In this document: positions 18,379-27,444 of the stretch, in pieces
Numbering within the stretch: position 1 is the stretch's first letter
How the letters are laid out: every line of letters begins with the position of its first letter
From: BP-133 sp040756995
Lineage (GTDB): Bacteria > Actinomycetota > Acidimicrobiia > IMCC26256 > BP-133
Reading direction: 5' to 3'
DNA length: 64,000 nucleotides
Assembly: GCA_040756995.1 (NCBI GenBank)
Contig: JBFLYK010000024.1
Location: 34,562 to 98,561, forward strand
Program-made: the position numbers and the translations under genes
Notes under the pieces: model-generated
The model's database searches: none
Told to the model about the DNA's origin: nothing
Seen by the model: only the letters and a program-made list of their open reading frames with translations

Positions 18379-19071
18379 GTGAAGACGGTCCTGGTTGTTG
18401 ATGACGAGCCCAAGATCGTCGACGTGGTCCGGGAGTACCTGGAGCACGCCGGTTTCGCGGTGCGCACGGCCGGGGACGGGCCCGCCGCACTCGAGCGTGC
18501 CCGGGCGCTCGCTCCTGATCTCGTTGTGCTCGACCTCGGACTACCCGGGCTCGACGGGCTGGACGTCGCCCGGCAACTCCGCAAGTCGTCCCGCGTGCCG
18601 GTCATCATCCTCACCGCCCGCGGTGAGGAGGTCGACCGGATCATCGGCCTCGAACTGGGAGCCGACGACTACCTGGTCAAGCCGTTCAGCCCGAGGGAGC
18701 TCGTGGCGCGCGTGCGGGCAGTCCTCCGTCGGGTCGACGAGCGGGAGACCACCAGTAGCGACGAACCGATCGTGCGGGGCGACGTCGTGGTCGACCCCGC
18801 CCGCCGGCGGGTCACCGTGGCCGGCCGGGCCGTCGACCTCACGCCGACCGAGTTCGACCTGCTGGCGCATCTCGCCCGCCAACCCGGCCGGGTCTTCACC
18901 CGCTCGCAGCTGCTGACCGCCATCCACGGCGTGGCCGTCGAGTCCTACGAACGGGCCGTCGACGCCCACATCAAGAACCTGCGTCGCAAGATCGAGCCCG
19001 ACCCTCGCCATCCCCGCTACGTCCTGACCGCCCACGGAATCGGCTACCGCTTCACCGACGACGGTGCCTGA
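18379..19071 (+). CDS. OmpR/PhoB-family response regulator
   Basis: A 230-residue DNA-binding regulator. The receiver domain has the acidic pocket VDDEP (residues 7-11), the phosphorylated Asp in VVLDLGLPGLDGL (about residue 53) and the conserved Lys in DDYLVKPFSPREL (about 102). The C-terminal winged helix carries LTPTEFDLLAHLARQPGRVF and VDAHIKNLRRKIEPDP. It starts at a GTG (18379) and its stop overlaps the kinase start by eight bases, so the two are co-translated. It should bind the direct repeats upstream of the small membrane protein gene. The stimulus is unknown. Confidence 0.92.
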   Translation: MKTVLVVDDEPKIVDVVREYLEHAGFAVRTAGDGPAALERARALAPDLVVLDLGLPGLDGLDVARQLRKSSRVPVIILTARGEEVDRIIGLELGADDYLVKPFSPRELVARVRAVLRRVDERETTSSDEPIVRGDVVVDPARRRVTVAGRAVDLTPTEFDLLAHLARQPGRVFTRSQLLTAIHGVAVESYERAVDAHIKNLRRKIEPDPRHPRYVLTAHGIGYRFTDDGA

Positions 19072-20284
19072 GGGCCAAGCGTCCGCCTCCCCCAAGCCCG
19101 CGCCCGAGCAAGGTGGGCCCGGATCTCCCCACTGCCCGGGACGGGGGCCCCGGCGCCGTCGCGGGCCGGGATGGCGGCGGCATGCCGGGCCGCCGCGGTG
19201 GTGGCCGGAAGGCGAGCAGTGGCCACCGGCGGGCCCTCCCTGGCGGCATGCACCGGTTCGGTTCCGGCGGCGCCTCCTCTTGTTCGTCGTTCTTGCGGTC
19301 CTCCTGCTGGCGGGGCTCGGGATCACGCTCGGAGCGATCATCTGGCACGACGACGGCCGGCGGGGGCCCGGCGGGCCGGACAGGCCGGGGCCCGAAAGGC
19401 GCGGGCCCTTCCCCGGAGTCGCCGTGGTCATCGGCCTCGCCGCGCTGGCCGGCACCGGGATCGCCTACCGGCGGTTGGCCGGACCGGTCGGCGATCTGCT
19501 GGAGGCGGCCGACCGCGTCGGGGCCGGCGACTACGGGCAGCGGCTCCGGCCCCGGGGCCCCCGCGAGGTGCAGGGCCTCATGCAGACCTTCAACGAGATG
19601 AGCGGCCGGCTGGAAGCGGCCGACGCCGCCCGGCGCCAGTTCCTGGCCGACGTGACGCACGAGCTCCGCACGCCGCTCGCCGTCCTCCAGAGCGGCATCG
19701 AGGCTCAGCTCGACGGGATCCACCCCCGCGACGATGCCCACCTGGCGTCGCTGCTCGACGAGACCCATGTCCTGACCCGGGTGGTCGAGGACCTCCACAC
19801 CCTCGCCCTGGCCGGCGCCGGCCGCCTGACGCTGCACCGGGAGAGCCTGGATGCCGCCGCCGCGGTCGACGACGCCGTGGCGGCGCACGCCGCCACGGCG
19901 GCCTCCCGCGGCGTGACGATCACGGCCGACGCTCCGCCGCCGCCCCCGGTCCTCGACGCGGATCCCGTTCGCCTGCAACAGATTCTCGGGAATCTGCTCG
20001 GCAATGCGTTGCGGCACACACCGGCCGGTGGGCGTATCACCGTCACCGTCGACCAGCCGGATCCCCGCACGGTGCGGTTCACCGTCGCCGACACCGGGCC
20101 CGGTTTCCCGGCCGAGCAGCTGCCGGAGCTCTTCAACCGCTTCATCAAGTCGGAGGGGTCGCAGGGCAGCGGCCTGGGGCTGGCCATCGCCCGCGACCTC
20201 GTCGCCGCCCACGGCGGCAGCATCGAGGCCACCAACCGGCCCGAGGGCGGCGCGGTCGTGTCGTTCCGCCTCCCCGCCGGCTGA
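19064..20284 (+). CDS. Sensor histidine kinase
   Basis: A membrane kinase of 406 residues and partner of the overlapping response regulator. A Pro/Gly/Arg-rich cytoplasmic N-terminus of about 65 residues leads to a first membrane segment (LLLFVVLAVLLLAGLGITLG), a short Pro/Arg-rich loop rather than a real sensory domain, and a second segment. A HAMP linker (PVGDLLEAADRVGAGDY) follows. The H-box is FLADVTHELRTPLAVLQ. N-, D- and G-box motifs are LLGNALRHTP, VADTGPGF and GSGLGLAIARDL. The GTG at 19064 gives the overlap with the regulator. The tiny extracytoplasmic loop suggests it senses the membrane or a partner such as the small membrane protein. Confidence 0.9.
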   Translation: MPEGQASASPKPAPEQGGPGSPHCPGRGPRRRRGPGWRRHAGPPRWWPEGEQWPPAGPPWRHAPVRFRRRLLLFVVLAVLLLAGLGITLGAIIWHDDGRRGPGGPDRPGPERRGPFPGVAVVIGLAALAGTGIAYRRLAGPVGDLLEAADRVGAGDYGQRLRPRGPREVQGLMQTFNEMSGRLEAADAARRQFLADVTHELRTPLAVLQSGIEAQLDGIHPRDDAHLASLLDETHVLTRVVEDLHTLALAGAGRLTLHRESLDAAAAVDDAVAAHAATAASRGVTITADAPPPPPVLDADPVRLQQILGNLLGNALRHTPAGGRITVTVDQPDPRTVRFTVADTGPGFPAEQLPELFNRFIKSEGSQGSGLGLAIARDLVAAHGGSIEATNRPEGGAVVSFRLPAG

Positions 20285-20373
20285 GCTCGAGAGCGGCAAT
20301 TCCGGCGATGTTCCCCCGTCCTTCACAACCGGGAGACCGATCGGAAACGCGTCCGCCGTTAGGTTCACAGGCG

Positions 20374-21864
20374 ATGACCGAGACCCTGCCCCGCGCCGCG
20401 GCTGACGGCCTTCCACCGGCAGCCGTCCCGCCCGCCATGTCCCGCCGGGCCAAGATCGTCTGCACGATCGGGCCGGCCTCCAGCGCCCGCGAGCGCGTCG
20501 CCGCCCTCGTCGGCGCCGGCATGGACATCGCCCGCCTCAACTTCTCCCACGGCGACCAGCAGGAGCACGCCGCGGCCTACGCTAACGTGCGGGCCGCGTC
20601 CGACGCCGCCGGGCGGGCGGTCGGCGTGCTGGCCGACCTCCAGGGCCCCAAGCTCCGCATCGGCGGGCTCCTCGGTGGCGCGGCCGTCCTGGCCGGCGGC
20701 GCCCGCCTCGTCATCAGCGTCAGCGCGGCCACCGGAACCCCTGACCGCCTGTCGACGACCTACGCCGCGCTGGCCGACGACGTGAGTCCCGGCGACACCA
20801 TCCTCCTGGCCGACGGCACGGTCGAGTTGCGGGTGCTGGCGGTCTCCCCCGGCCCGCCCGGCGAGGTCGAGTGCGTCGTCATCCGGGGCGGCACGATCCG
20901 CGACCACAGCGGGATGAACCTGCCCGGGGTGGCGGTCAGCAGCCCGTCCCTCACCGACAAGGACGTCGACGACCTCCGCTTCGCCCTGCGGCTCGGCGTC
21001 GACCTCGTGGCCCTGTCGTTCGTGCGCCGCCCGGAGGACGCGGAGGCCGTCCGGGCCGTCATGGACCGGGAGGGCATCCGCGTGCCCGTCATCGCCAAGC
21101 TCGAACGCCCCGAGGCCCTCGAGCAGCTCGAGGCCGTCATCGAGGCGTTCGACGGGATCATGGTCGCCCGGGGCGACCTCGGCGTGGAAACCGCCCTCGA
21201 GCGGGTCCCGCTGGTGCAGAAGCGGGCCATCGACCTCTGCCGCCGCCAGGCCAAGCCGGTCATCGTCGCCACCGAGATGCTGGAGTCGATGGTGGAGCGC
21301 AACCGGCCGACCCGGGCCGAAGCCTCCGACGTGGCCAACGCCGTCCTCGACGGAGCCGACGCCCTGATGCTGTCGGCCGAGACCAGCATCGGCCGCCATC
21401 CGGTCGAGGCCGTGACCACGATGGCCCGCATCATCGCCGCCAGCGAGACGCTCCTCGACCCCTCGCCGAGCCGGGCCCGCATCGACTCGCTCCGCCCCCA
21501 GGAGGAGGCCATCGCCCTCGGCGCGGTCATGGTCGGACGGGCGGTGGGGGCCAAGGCCCTCGTCGCCTTCACGCTCTCCGGCGCCGGCGCCCGCCTGCTG
21601 GCCGCCCAGCGGCCGGCGCTGCCGGTGCTGGCCTTCACGCCGGAGCCGAGGGTCCGCAGCCAGCTGGCCCTCGTCTGGGGTGTGGAGACGTTCCTGGAAC
21701 CGGCGCCGGCCGACACCGACGAGATGACCGCCCACGTTGACCGGGCGATGCTCGAGCTCGGAAAGGCCGAGCCCGGCGACGCCGTCGTCGTCGTGGCCGG
21801 CACACCGCCGGGGACGGAGGCGTCGACCAACACCCTGCGGGTCCACCGCCTCGGCCAACGGTGA
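20374..21864 (+). CDS. pyk: Pyruvate kinase
   Basis: This enzyme makes pyruvate and ATP from phosphoenolpyruvate and ADP, the last step of glycolysis. Motifs: RRAKIVCTIGPAS at the N-terminus, MDIARLNFSHG, LADLQGPKLRIG, IAKLERPEALEQLE, the active-site block IMVARGDLGVE, and VATEMLESMVERNRPTRAE. The C-terminal allosteric domain is complete. The start is the ATG at 20374; an ATG at 20437 (MSRRAKIVCTIG) would trim a 21-residue extension and cannot be excluded, since neither has a strong ribosome-binding site. The frame stays open far upstream (to 19171) through the kinase gene, which is a shadow. It stands alone, 89 bases after the kinase. Confidence 0.94.
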   Translation: MTETLPRAAADGLPPAAVPPAMSRRAKIVCTIGPASSARERVAALVGAGMDIARLNFSHGDQQEHAAAYANVRAASDAAGRAVGVLADLQGPKLRIGGLLGGAAVLAGGARLVISVSAATGTPDRLSTTYAALADDVSPGDTILLADGTVELRVLAVSPGPPGEVECVVIRGGTIRDHSGMNLPGVAVSSPSLTDKDVDDLRFALRLGVDLVALSFVRRPEDAEAVRAVMDREGIRVPVIAKLERPEALEQLEAVIEAFDGIMVARGDLGVETALERVPLVQKRAIDLCRRQAKPVIVATEMLESMVERNRPTRAEASDVANAVLDGADALMLSAETSIGRHPVEAVTTMARIIAASETLLDPSPSRARIDSLRPQEEAIALGAVMVGRAVGAKALVAFTLSGAGARLLAAQRPALPVLAFTPEPRVRSQLALVWGVETFLEPAPADTDEMTAHVDRAMLELGKAEPGDAVVVVAGTPPGTEASTNTLRVHRLGQR

Positions 21865-21942
21865 ACCGGGGCGACGAGCGGCGCCCGGCCGCCCGTCCGC
21901 CCACCCTCTTTACACGTCCGGCCGAAAGCGGATCCTGACGGG

Positions 21943-22514
21943 GTGCAGTGCCCGACCTGCGGGGCCCGGGACGGGTCGTGGCGCCGCCCCTGCCGTAGCT
22001 GCGGGGAGCGGGCGACACTGCGGGCGTTCGGCCGCCTGGCCTTCGCCGAGGATCCGACCGCCCCACCGGGGACCGGCCTCCCCGGCCGGCCGAGCTGGCC
22101 AGCCCCCAGGCCCGCATCGTCGCCGCCGCCCTCGACGTCAGCTTCGCCGGGCTGGCGCTGTTGTGGTCGGGCGCCATCGGGTTCGACCAGGCCTTCGCCA
22201 CGTCGCCGTCGGCGCCCCGCCACGTCGTGCGGGTCGTCGTCTGGATCGCCGTCCTGCTCTGCCCGATGCTGATGGAGGCCAACAACGGCCAGACGTTCGG
22301 CAAGCGGATCGTCGGCATCCGGGTCGTCAGCCGGGAGACCGGCGGGCCCATCCCGCTCGGGGTCGCCGTCCACCGGGGCGGCGCCCGGGCGCTGTTCTGG
22401 TTCGTCACCTTCCTGGCGCTCGGCGACCCCCTGATGCAGCCGCTCCACGACCGCTCGGCCGGCACGGTGGTGATCAACGCCGACGCCTTCGGCTGGACCC
22501 CCCGCGCCGCCTGA
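21943..22514 (+). pseudogene. Zinc-ribbon/RDD-family membrane protein with apparent frameshift
   Basis: The GTG at 21943 opens a frame with a zinc ribbon (CPTCGARDGSWRRPCRSCGE), then turns to low-complexity Pro/Ser after about residue 45. From about 22085 a different frame encodes a convincing RDD domain: ELASPQARIVAAALDVSFAG, a second membrane segment, then NNGQTFGKRIVGIRVVSRETGG and the end FGWTPRAA at 22514. The RDD frame has no good start before its first membrane helix (its first start codon is a TTG at 22161, inside the helix), so the two parts probably belong to one protein split by a single indel near 22040-22100, a region of C and G runs. This could be a real lesion or a base-calling error. 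Confidence 0.6.
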
Positions 22515-22603
22515 CCGGCACTCCGGACAAAACGGCCGGCAGAACCGTCCTTTACGTCCCCCTCCGCAGGAACCGGGGGACGGGGTCTGGAACAACCACA
22601 CCG

Positions 22604-22714
22604 ATGCTGGGGGAACGCAGAAAAAGGCCGTGTTTCGCGCGGCCGGTGCAGCCTCGTACGCCGAACGGTCGGCGCCACGGATGGCGCGCGCCGCGGCGGC
22701 AGTACCGCTTCTAG
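22604..22714 (+). CDS. Possible 36-residue basic peptide
   Basis: An ATG frame of 36 codons with unusual composition: about a third Arg/Lys/His (MLGERRKRPCFARPV at its start, ending QYRF). It fills part of a 234-base gap between the RDD gene and the convergent secreted protein. GGGGACGGGG lies 15-25 bases upstream. It resembles a small nucleic-acid-binding or ribosomal-type peptide in composition only; I know no family match. It may be chance in GC-rich sequence. Confidence 0.2.
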   Translation: MLGERRKRPCFARPVQPRTPNGRRHGWRAPRRQYRF

Positions 22715-22748
22715 CGCCGGGCGCCCGGCCCCCAAGCCCCTCGGCCGG

Positions 22749-23735
22749 CTACCGCTCCCAGCGACGACCGAGGACCAGCGTCGGTTCCTCGTCGTCGTCG
22801 ACGGGAACCGCCTCCACCGGCAGGTTGTCCTCGATGTGGTGCGCCGTCTTGCGCAGCGTCCGGCCGGAGAACAGCGCCACGGCGGCGATCGCCATGAGCA
22901 CCACGAGGCCGGCGCCCGTCCGCGGCAGGGTCTGGCTCGGCGCCTGGGTCGAACCGGCGCTGGCCGGGGCGGCGACCTCGGTGCCCTGCGCCTTCCGGGT
23001 CGTCGGCGTGGTGGCCCGGCTGGTGGTCGGCGTCGTCACCGGCGGCGACTCGAGGCGGGGCTCCTTCTCCCACGGCGGCCACGGCGCCTTGTACTCACCG
23101 CTGCCGACCGGCGGATTGAAGATCCGTGAGCCGGTCGAGGGGGGCGTGGAGAACAGCGGCCCCCGGGTCGTCGGCGTGCTGCGGGTCTCGGGCTTGGGCT
23201 CGGGCTGCGACTGCGACGGCGGCGAGGGGGACCGGGCCAGGGCCTTGAACGTCCCGGCGGCGCCGACCGGGAAGCACGTCTTCTCGCTCCAGCGGGTGAC
23301 CGGGCCGAACGGACCTTCGGTCTTGAGGAAGCTCTGGCTGCAGACCGTGCTCTTCTCCCGCAGACCGGACGGCACGTCCACGTCCAGGGTGACCGTGCCC
23401 TGATCGGTGCGGAACGAACGCTCGGCCCACGGCTGGGCCGGGTCGCCGTCGACGCTCAGGCACTCCAGCACCCGATGGGCCCGGGTGCCGGCCACCATGG
23501 CGTTGGGCCACTGCAGCGTGATGGAGACGGGCTGCCCGGCGGCCACGGAGCTCCCGGCGACGGGATCGGTCGTCTTGTCGAGGTCCCCCACGGGGCGATG
23601 GCCGTAGACGTCGGCGCAGGTGTCGTCGAAGGTGGTCTGGGCGGCGCCGGCCGGTGGAGCGAGTACGGCGGGCACGACGAGACCGACCGCCATCGCCATC
23701 CCGATTGCCGCCGACCGCCATCCCCGACTGCCCAT
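22749..23735 (-). CDS. Secreted, membrane-anchored protein with LPRTG-like C-terminus
   Basis: A 328-residue exported protein. The signal peptide is MGSRGWRSAAIGMAMAVGLV ending near PPAGAAQ. An N-terminal domain of about 150 residues has paired Cys (DDTCADVYG, LECLSVDG, STVCSQSF, EKTCFPVG). A long Pro/Thr/Ser linker follows. Near the C-terminus LPRTG is followed by the hydrophobic segment AGLVVLMAIAAVALFSG and basic residues, but then by about 40 more residues, far longer than a sortase tail. It may be a plain membrane anchor rather than a sortase substrate. The start is ATG 23735; ATG 23756 is also in frame. Convergent with the gene to its left. Confidence 0.7.
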   Translation of the reverse strand: MGSRGWRSAAIGMAMAVGLVVPAVLAPPAGAAQTTFDDTCADVYGHRPVGDLDKTTDPVAGSSVAAGQPVSITLQWPNAMVAGTRAHRVLECLSVDGDPAQPWAERSFRTDQGTVTLDVDVPSGLREKSTVCSQSFLKTEGPFGPVTRWSEKTCFPVGAAGTFKALARSPSPPSQSQPEPKPETRSTPTTRGPLFSTPPSTGSRIFNPPVGSGEYKAPWPPWEKEPRLESPPVTTPTTSRATTPTTRKAQGTEVAAPASAGSTQAPSQTLPRTGAGLVVLMAIAAVALFSGRTLRKTAHHIEDNLPVEAVPVDDDEEPTLVLGRRWER

Positions 23736-23919
23736 GGGCCTCCGCTGCCCTCGCATCCCGGGCTCCGCCCGCCCGGATCACACCGGCCGGGTCTCAACGT
23801 TAACGCAGACCTACGGTGTTGTCACTGTGGAGCACGACCACAGTCCACCTCAACTTTCTCCCAACTGCTGGCATTCATGCCGAATTGCACGCAATGCCAA
23901 AATCCTGGTAGTTTGGGAT

Positions 23920-24120
23920 ATGACGGTCGAACGGGTGATTTCCCTGATTGGCCATCTCGAGGGACGGCGGGTCAGCGTGGCGCTGGCCGACGGCTCCCGA
24001 CTCGACGACTGTGAGCTCGTCTCCGCCGGCCACGGCGCTCCGACCCTCTGGCTCTTCGTCAACGGGAACGACGTCTTCGTCCCGGTGGCCCAGGTGACCG
24101 ACGCCTGGGAAGCGGCGTAA
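23920..24120 (+). CDS. Conserved-looking 66-residue protein of unknown function
   Basis: A small acidic protein: MTVERVISLIGHLEGRRVSV, then DCELVSAGHGAPTLWLFVNG and a C-terminal VPVAQVTDAWEAA. The alternating pattern suggests a compact beta-barrel, perhaps Sm-like. The ATG at 23920 is used; the same frame is open upstream but overlaps the promoter side of the divergent secreted protein and reads as low-quality sequence. It lies 51 bases before the ATP-grasp/alpha-E gene in the same direction, so it may be the first gene of that operon. I do not recognise the family. Confidence 0.5.
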   Translation: MTVERVISLIGHLEGRRVSVALADGSRLDDCELVSAGHGAPTLWLFVNGNDVFVPVAQVTDAWEAA

Positions 24121-24171
24121 CCCCACCACTACCCTTCCGGCCATGACGGGAGCGGGTGGGCCGGCCCACCA

Positions 24172-26604
24172 GTGACTGAGCCTGTCGCCGAGTCCCCCGG
24201 GTGCGAATCATCTCCCGCTTTCCCGCCGCTTCGCTTCGACGAGGTGCACGACGCCGCCGGCCGGACGCGGCCGCACTGGCGCCGCCTCGAACGCGATCTG
24301 CTGAGCGCCGATCGGGCCACCCTGCTGCGGGCCCAGGACCGTGTCCGCCGCCTGCGCCGCAACCAGGGAACCCTGCCCGAGGCGCCCCATGGCGCCCTCC
24401 GGCCGCTCGACCCCGTCCCCCATGTGCTGAGCGCCCAGGAGTGGGCGACGCTGGAGGCCGGGCTGCGGCAGCGGGCCCGGCTGCTCGACCGGCTCCTGGC
24501 CGACGTCTACGGGCCGCGGGACCTCGTCGCCCGCGGGGTCCTGCCGGCCGAGGTCGTCTACGCCGCTCCCGGCTTCCTGCGGCCCTGCGCCGGCGTCCCC
24601 GTCCCCCGCCGGCTCGTCACCGCCTCCGTCGACCTCGCCCGGGCGCCCGACGGCTCGTGGCGGGTGAGGGGTGACCGGGCCAGCGTGCCCCGGGGTCTCG
24701 GCGGCATGCTCAGCGCCCGGCGGGTGCTGGCCGGGCTGCACCCCGACCTCTACCGGGCGCTGCGCGTCCAGCGGGTCGACGGCTTCTTCGACACCTTGCG
24801 CTCGACGCTGGCCCGGCTGGGGGAAGGTCCGGCGGCCGCGGGCTCGAGACCCGACCGCAGCGTCCGGACCGTCATCCTCAGCCCCGGTCCCGACCTGGCC
24901 GCCTTCCCGGAGCACACCTACCTGGCCCGCAACCTCGGCTACACGCTCGTCTCGGGCACCGACCTGACCGTGCGCCAGGGCCGGGTGGCGGTCCGGTCGG
25001 TCGGGGGCCTGGAGCCGGCCGACGTCGTGCTGCGCCTCGTCGACGACGCCTGGTGCGACCCGCTGGAGCTGCGGCCCGACTCGCTGCTCGGCCCGCCGGG
25101 CCTCATCGAGGCCACCCGCCGGGGCGGCGTGGCGCTGGCCAACGCGCTGGGCACGGGCTTCCTCGAACATCCCGCCCTCGGCGCCTTCCTGCCGGCCATC
25201 AGCCGGGCCCTCCTGGGCGAGGACCTCCGCTTGGCGCCCGTCCCCACCTGGTGGTGCGGCGACGACAGCGGCCGGGCCGAGGTGCTCGCCGATCTCGACC
25301 GCGTGGTCCTCCGGCCCCTCACCGCCGGCGCCGCACCCGGCGTCGTCCCCGGCGCCCGGCTGTTCCCCCGGTTCCTGACCCAGGCCGAACGGGAAGCGCT
25401 GCGGGCCGCCGTCGAGCAGCGCCCGGGATCGTGGGCGGCCGAGGAGTACGGCGAAGCGAGCACCGCACCCGTCGTCCGCGACGGCCGGCTGGCGGCCGGA
25501 CGCCTCGTTCTGCGCTGCTTCGTGGTGGCCGACGGCGACGACTGGGAGGTGCTCCCCGGAGGGCTCGGCCGGGTGCGCCTCGAGGGGCCCAAGGAGCCGG
25601 CATCCGTTGTCCGCAAAGACGTCTGGGCCCTGGCCGCGGGGCCGCACCGCCTGGCCGGCCCGGTCCTCACCCTCCCCCAGATCGACCTCGGCGCCTCGCT
25701 GCCGAGCCGCAACGCCGAGGCCCTGTACTGGATGGGCCGCCACGCCGAAGCAGCCGAGACGGCCATCCGGATGGACCAGACGATCAGCGCCGAGCTGGGC
25801 GCAACGCCGGAACTGGCCACCGAGGCCGGCGGGGCCTGGCTGTCGATGTTCTCCGCCGCCCGGCCGGGCAGCCTCGTCGGTTCCCTGGCCCAGCTGCTCG
25901 AGGCCTCGCTGTCGGCCCGGGAGCTGCTGTCGACCCACACCGGCCAGGTGCTGGCCAACCTGGAGGACCGGCTGGAGGCCCTGCGCTCGGCCTCCGACGC
26001 ACCGGCCGAGATGGAGGAGATCACGAGCTCCACGCTGATCAATCTCATGGCCCTGGCCGGGTTGTCGGCCGAGAGCATGGTGCGCGATCCCGGCTATCTC
26101 ATGAGCGACATCGGCCGCCGCCTGGAACGGGCCCGGCTGCTGGTGCACGTCCTGCGGGAGACGCTGGTGCCGGTGCCCGACCCCGACATCGCCGGTCTCA
26201 CCCACGAAACGCTGCTGGCCTGTTGCGAGAGCCTGGTGGCCTACCGCCGGCGCCACCGCTCCGACATCGAGCTCGAGGCGCTGGCCAACCTGCTGATCAC
26301 CGATCCCAGCAATCCCCGCTCGCTGGCCTTCCAGGCCGACCGGCTGATGGCCGATCTGCGCCGCCTGCCCGGTGAGCCACCCGAAGGAGCGCTGCAGCCG
26401 CTGGGCACCGTCCTGGAGCGGGTGCTGGTCGCCGAGCTCCCCCGGCTCCTCAGTCCCGTCGGGGACAGCCGCCCCGGGCTGCGGGACTGGCTCGACGATG
26501 TCGGTTCCCACCTCGAGCAGGTGGCGGCGGCCGTGAACCTCATCTACTTCGCCCATGTGCCGGTGCAGCCGGTCGACGTCCTCCTGGGCGGTGCCGAGCC
26601 GTGA
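24172..26604 (+). CDS. Circularly permuted ATP-grasp fused to alpha-E domain
   Basis: An 810-residue fusion of two proteins that are often separate. Residues about 20-480 form a circularly permuted type 2 ATP-grasp domain (DUF404/407-like; for example VDLARAPDGSWRVRGDRASV, ARNLGYTLVSGTDLTVRQGR, PTWWCGDD). Residues about 500-800 form the helical alpha-E domain (DUF403; NAEALYWMGRHAEAAETAIRM). Such proteins sit with a transglutaminase-like peptidase in many bacteria and are thought to make or modify a peptide through an ATP-grasp amide ligase; the product is unknown. The start is a GTG at 24172. The stop overlaps the next gene's GTG by four bases, so the pair is translationally coupled. Confidence 0.88.
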   Translation: MTEPVAESPGCESSPAFPPLRFDEVHDAAGRTRPHWRRLERDLLSADRATLLRAQDRVRRLRRNQGTLPEAPHGALRPLDPVPHVLSAQEWATLEAGLRQRARLLDRLLADVYGPRDLVARGVLPAEVVYAAPGFLRPCAGVPVPRRLVTASVDLARAPDGSWRVRGDRASVPRGLGGMLSARRVLAGLHPDLYRALRVQRVDGFFDTLRSTLARLGEGPAAAGSRPDRSVRTVILSPGPDLAAFPEHTYLARNLGYTLVSGTDLTVRQGRVAVRSVGGLEPADVVLRLVDDAWCDPLELRPDSLLGPPGLIEATRRGGVALANALGTGFLEHPALGAFLPAISRALLGEDLRLAPVPTWWCGDDSGRAEVLADLDRVVLRPLTAGAAPGVVPGARLFPRFLTQAEREALRAAVEQRPGSWAAEEYGEASTAPVVRDGRLAAGRLVLRCFVVADGDDWEVLPGGLGRVRLEGPKEPASVVRKDVWALAAGPHRLAGPVLTLPQIDLGASLPSRNAEALYWMGRHAEAAETAIRMDQTISAELGATPELATEAGGAWLSMFSAARPGSLVGSLAQLLEASLSARELLSTHTGQVLANLEDRLEALRSASDAPAEMEEITSSTLINLMALAGLSAESMVRDPGYLMSDIGRRLERARLLVHVLRETLVPVPDPDIAGLTHETLLACCESLVAYRRRHRSDIELEALANLLITDPSNPRSLAFQADRLMADLRRLPGEPPEGALQPLGTVLERVLVAELPRLLSPVGDSRPGLRDWLDDVGSHLEQVAAAVNLIYFAHVPVQPVDVLLGGAEP

Positions 26605-27440
26605 ACCTGGCCGTCCGCCACGAGACACGCTTCACCTACGAGGCGGTGGTCACCCACGGCCTGAGCGAAGCCCGGGTGCTGCCCCGGGTGACGCCGACGC
26701 AGGCGGTGCGCCACGCCGAGGTGACCGTCGAACCCCGGCCCGACGAGCGGGCGGAGCATCTCGACTTCTTCGGCAACCGGGTGGTGTACCTGGCGCTGTC
26801 CCGTCCCCATTCGGTGCTGACGGTCACCGCCACCGCCGAGGTCGAGGTCGGAGAAGCCGTGCCGGGCCCGGCGGCCGACGAGCCGTGGGACGCCATCGTC
26901 TGGCCGGCCGACCTCGTGCAGTTCGTCGTGGCGTCGCCGCTCGTGGAAGCGGACGGCGCCGTCGCCGCCTACGCCCGCCGGTCGTTCCCGCCCGGGCGGC
27001 CCCTGCGGGAGGCGGTCACCGAGCTGACGGAACGGATCCACCGCGACTTCGTGTACCGGCCGGGCGTCACCACGGTGCTCACCCCGGTGTCGGAGGTGAT
27101 GGCGCAGCGCCGGGGCGTGTGCCAGGACTTCGCCCACCTCGAGATCGCCTGTCTCCGTTCCCTCGGGCTTCCCGCCCGCTATGTGAGCGGACACGTGGAG
27201 ACCGGCCCGGCCGACGGTGGCGATGGCCTCGTCGGCGCCGGGGCGTCGCACGCCTGGTGCGCCGTGGCCCTGCCCGACGGCACCTGGCTCGACGTCGATC
27301 CCACCAACCGGCTGGTGACACCGGCCCACGTCACCCTGGCCTGGGGCCGCGACTACTCCGACGTCGCACCCCTGAAGGGCGTCGTCTTCACGGAAGGCGG
27401 CCACCACCTGTCGGTCACGGTCACCGTGACCCGGATGTGA
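26601..27440 (+). CDS. Transglutaminase-like cysteine peptidase
   Basis: A 279-residue protein. The N-terminal beta domain (AVRHETRFTYEAVVTHGLSE) is typical of bacterial transglutaminase-like proteins. The catalytic triad is visible: Cys in RRGVCQDFAHLEIACL (about residue 174), His in GAGASHAWCAVALPDG (about 216), and Asp in WLDVDPTNRLVTPAH (about 233). It has no signal peptide, so it acts in the cytoplasm, probably on the product of the ATP-grasp/alpha-E protein to which it is coupled (GTGA overlap at 26601). A protease or amidase role is likelier than cross-linking. Confidence 0.9.
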   Translation: MNLAVRHETRFTYEAVVTHGLSEARVLPRVTPTQAVRHAEVTVEPRPDERAEHLDFFGNRVVYLALSRPHSVLTVTATAEVEVGEAVPGPAADEPWDAIVWPADLVQFVVASPLVEADGAVAAYARRSFPPGRPLREAVTELTERIHRDFVYRPGVTTVLTPVSEVMAQRRGVCQDFAHLEIACLRSLGLPARYVSGHVETGPADGGDGLVGAGASHAWCAVALPDGTWLDVDPTNRLVTPAHVTLAWGRDYSDVAPLKGVVFTEGGHHLSVTVTVTRM

Positions 27441-27444
27441 CGGG

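Noticed and set aside
19171..20373. Upstream extension of the pyruvate kinase frame into the histidine kinase gene
   Set aside because: No motif content; the kinase is encoded in another frame with full motifs.
20365..21858. Long antisense frame through pyruvate kinase (about 497 codons)
   Set aside because: Typical GC-rich shadow frame; the sense strand has all pyruvate kinase motifs.
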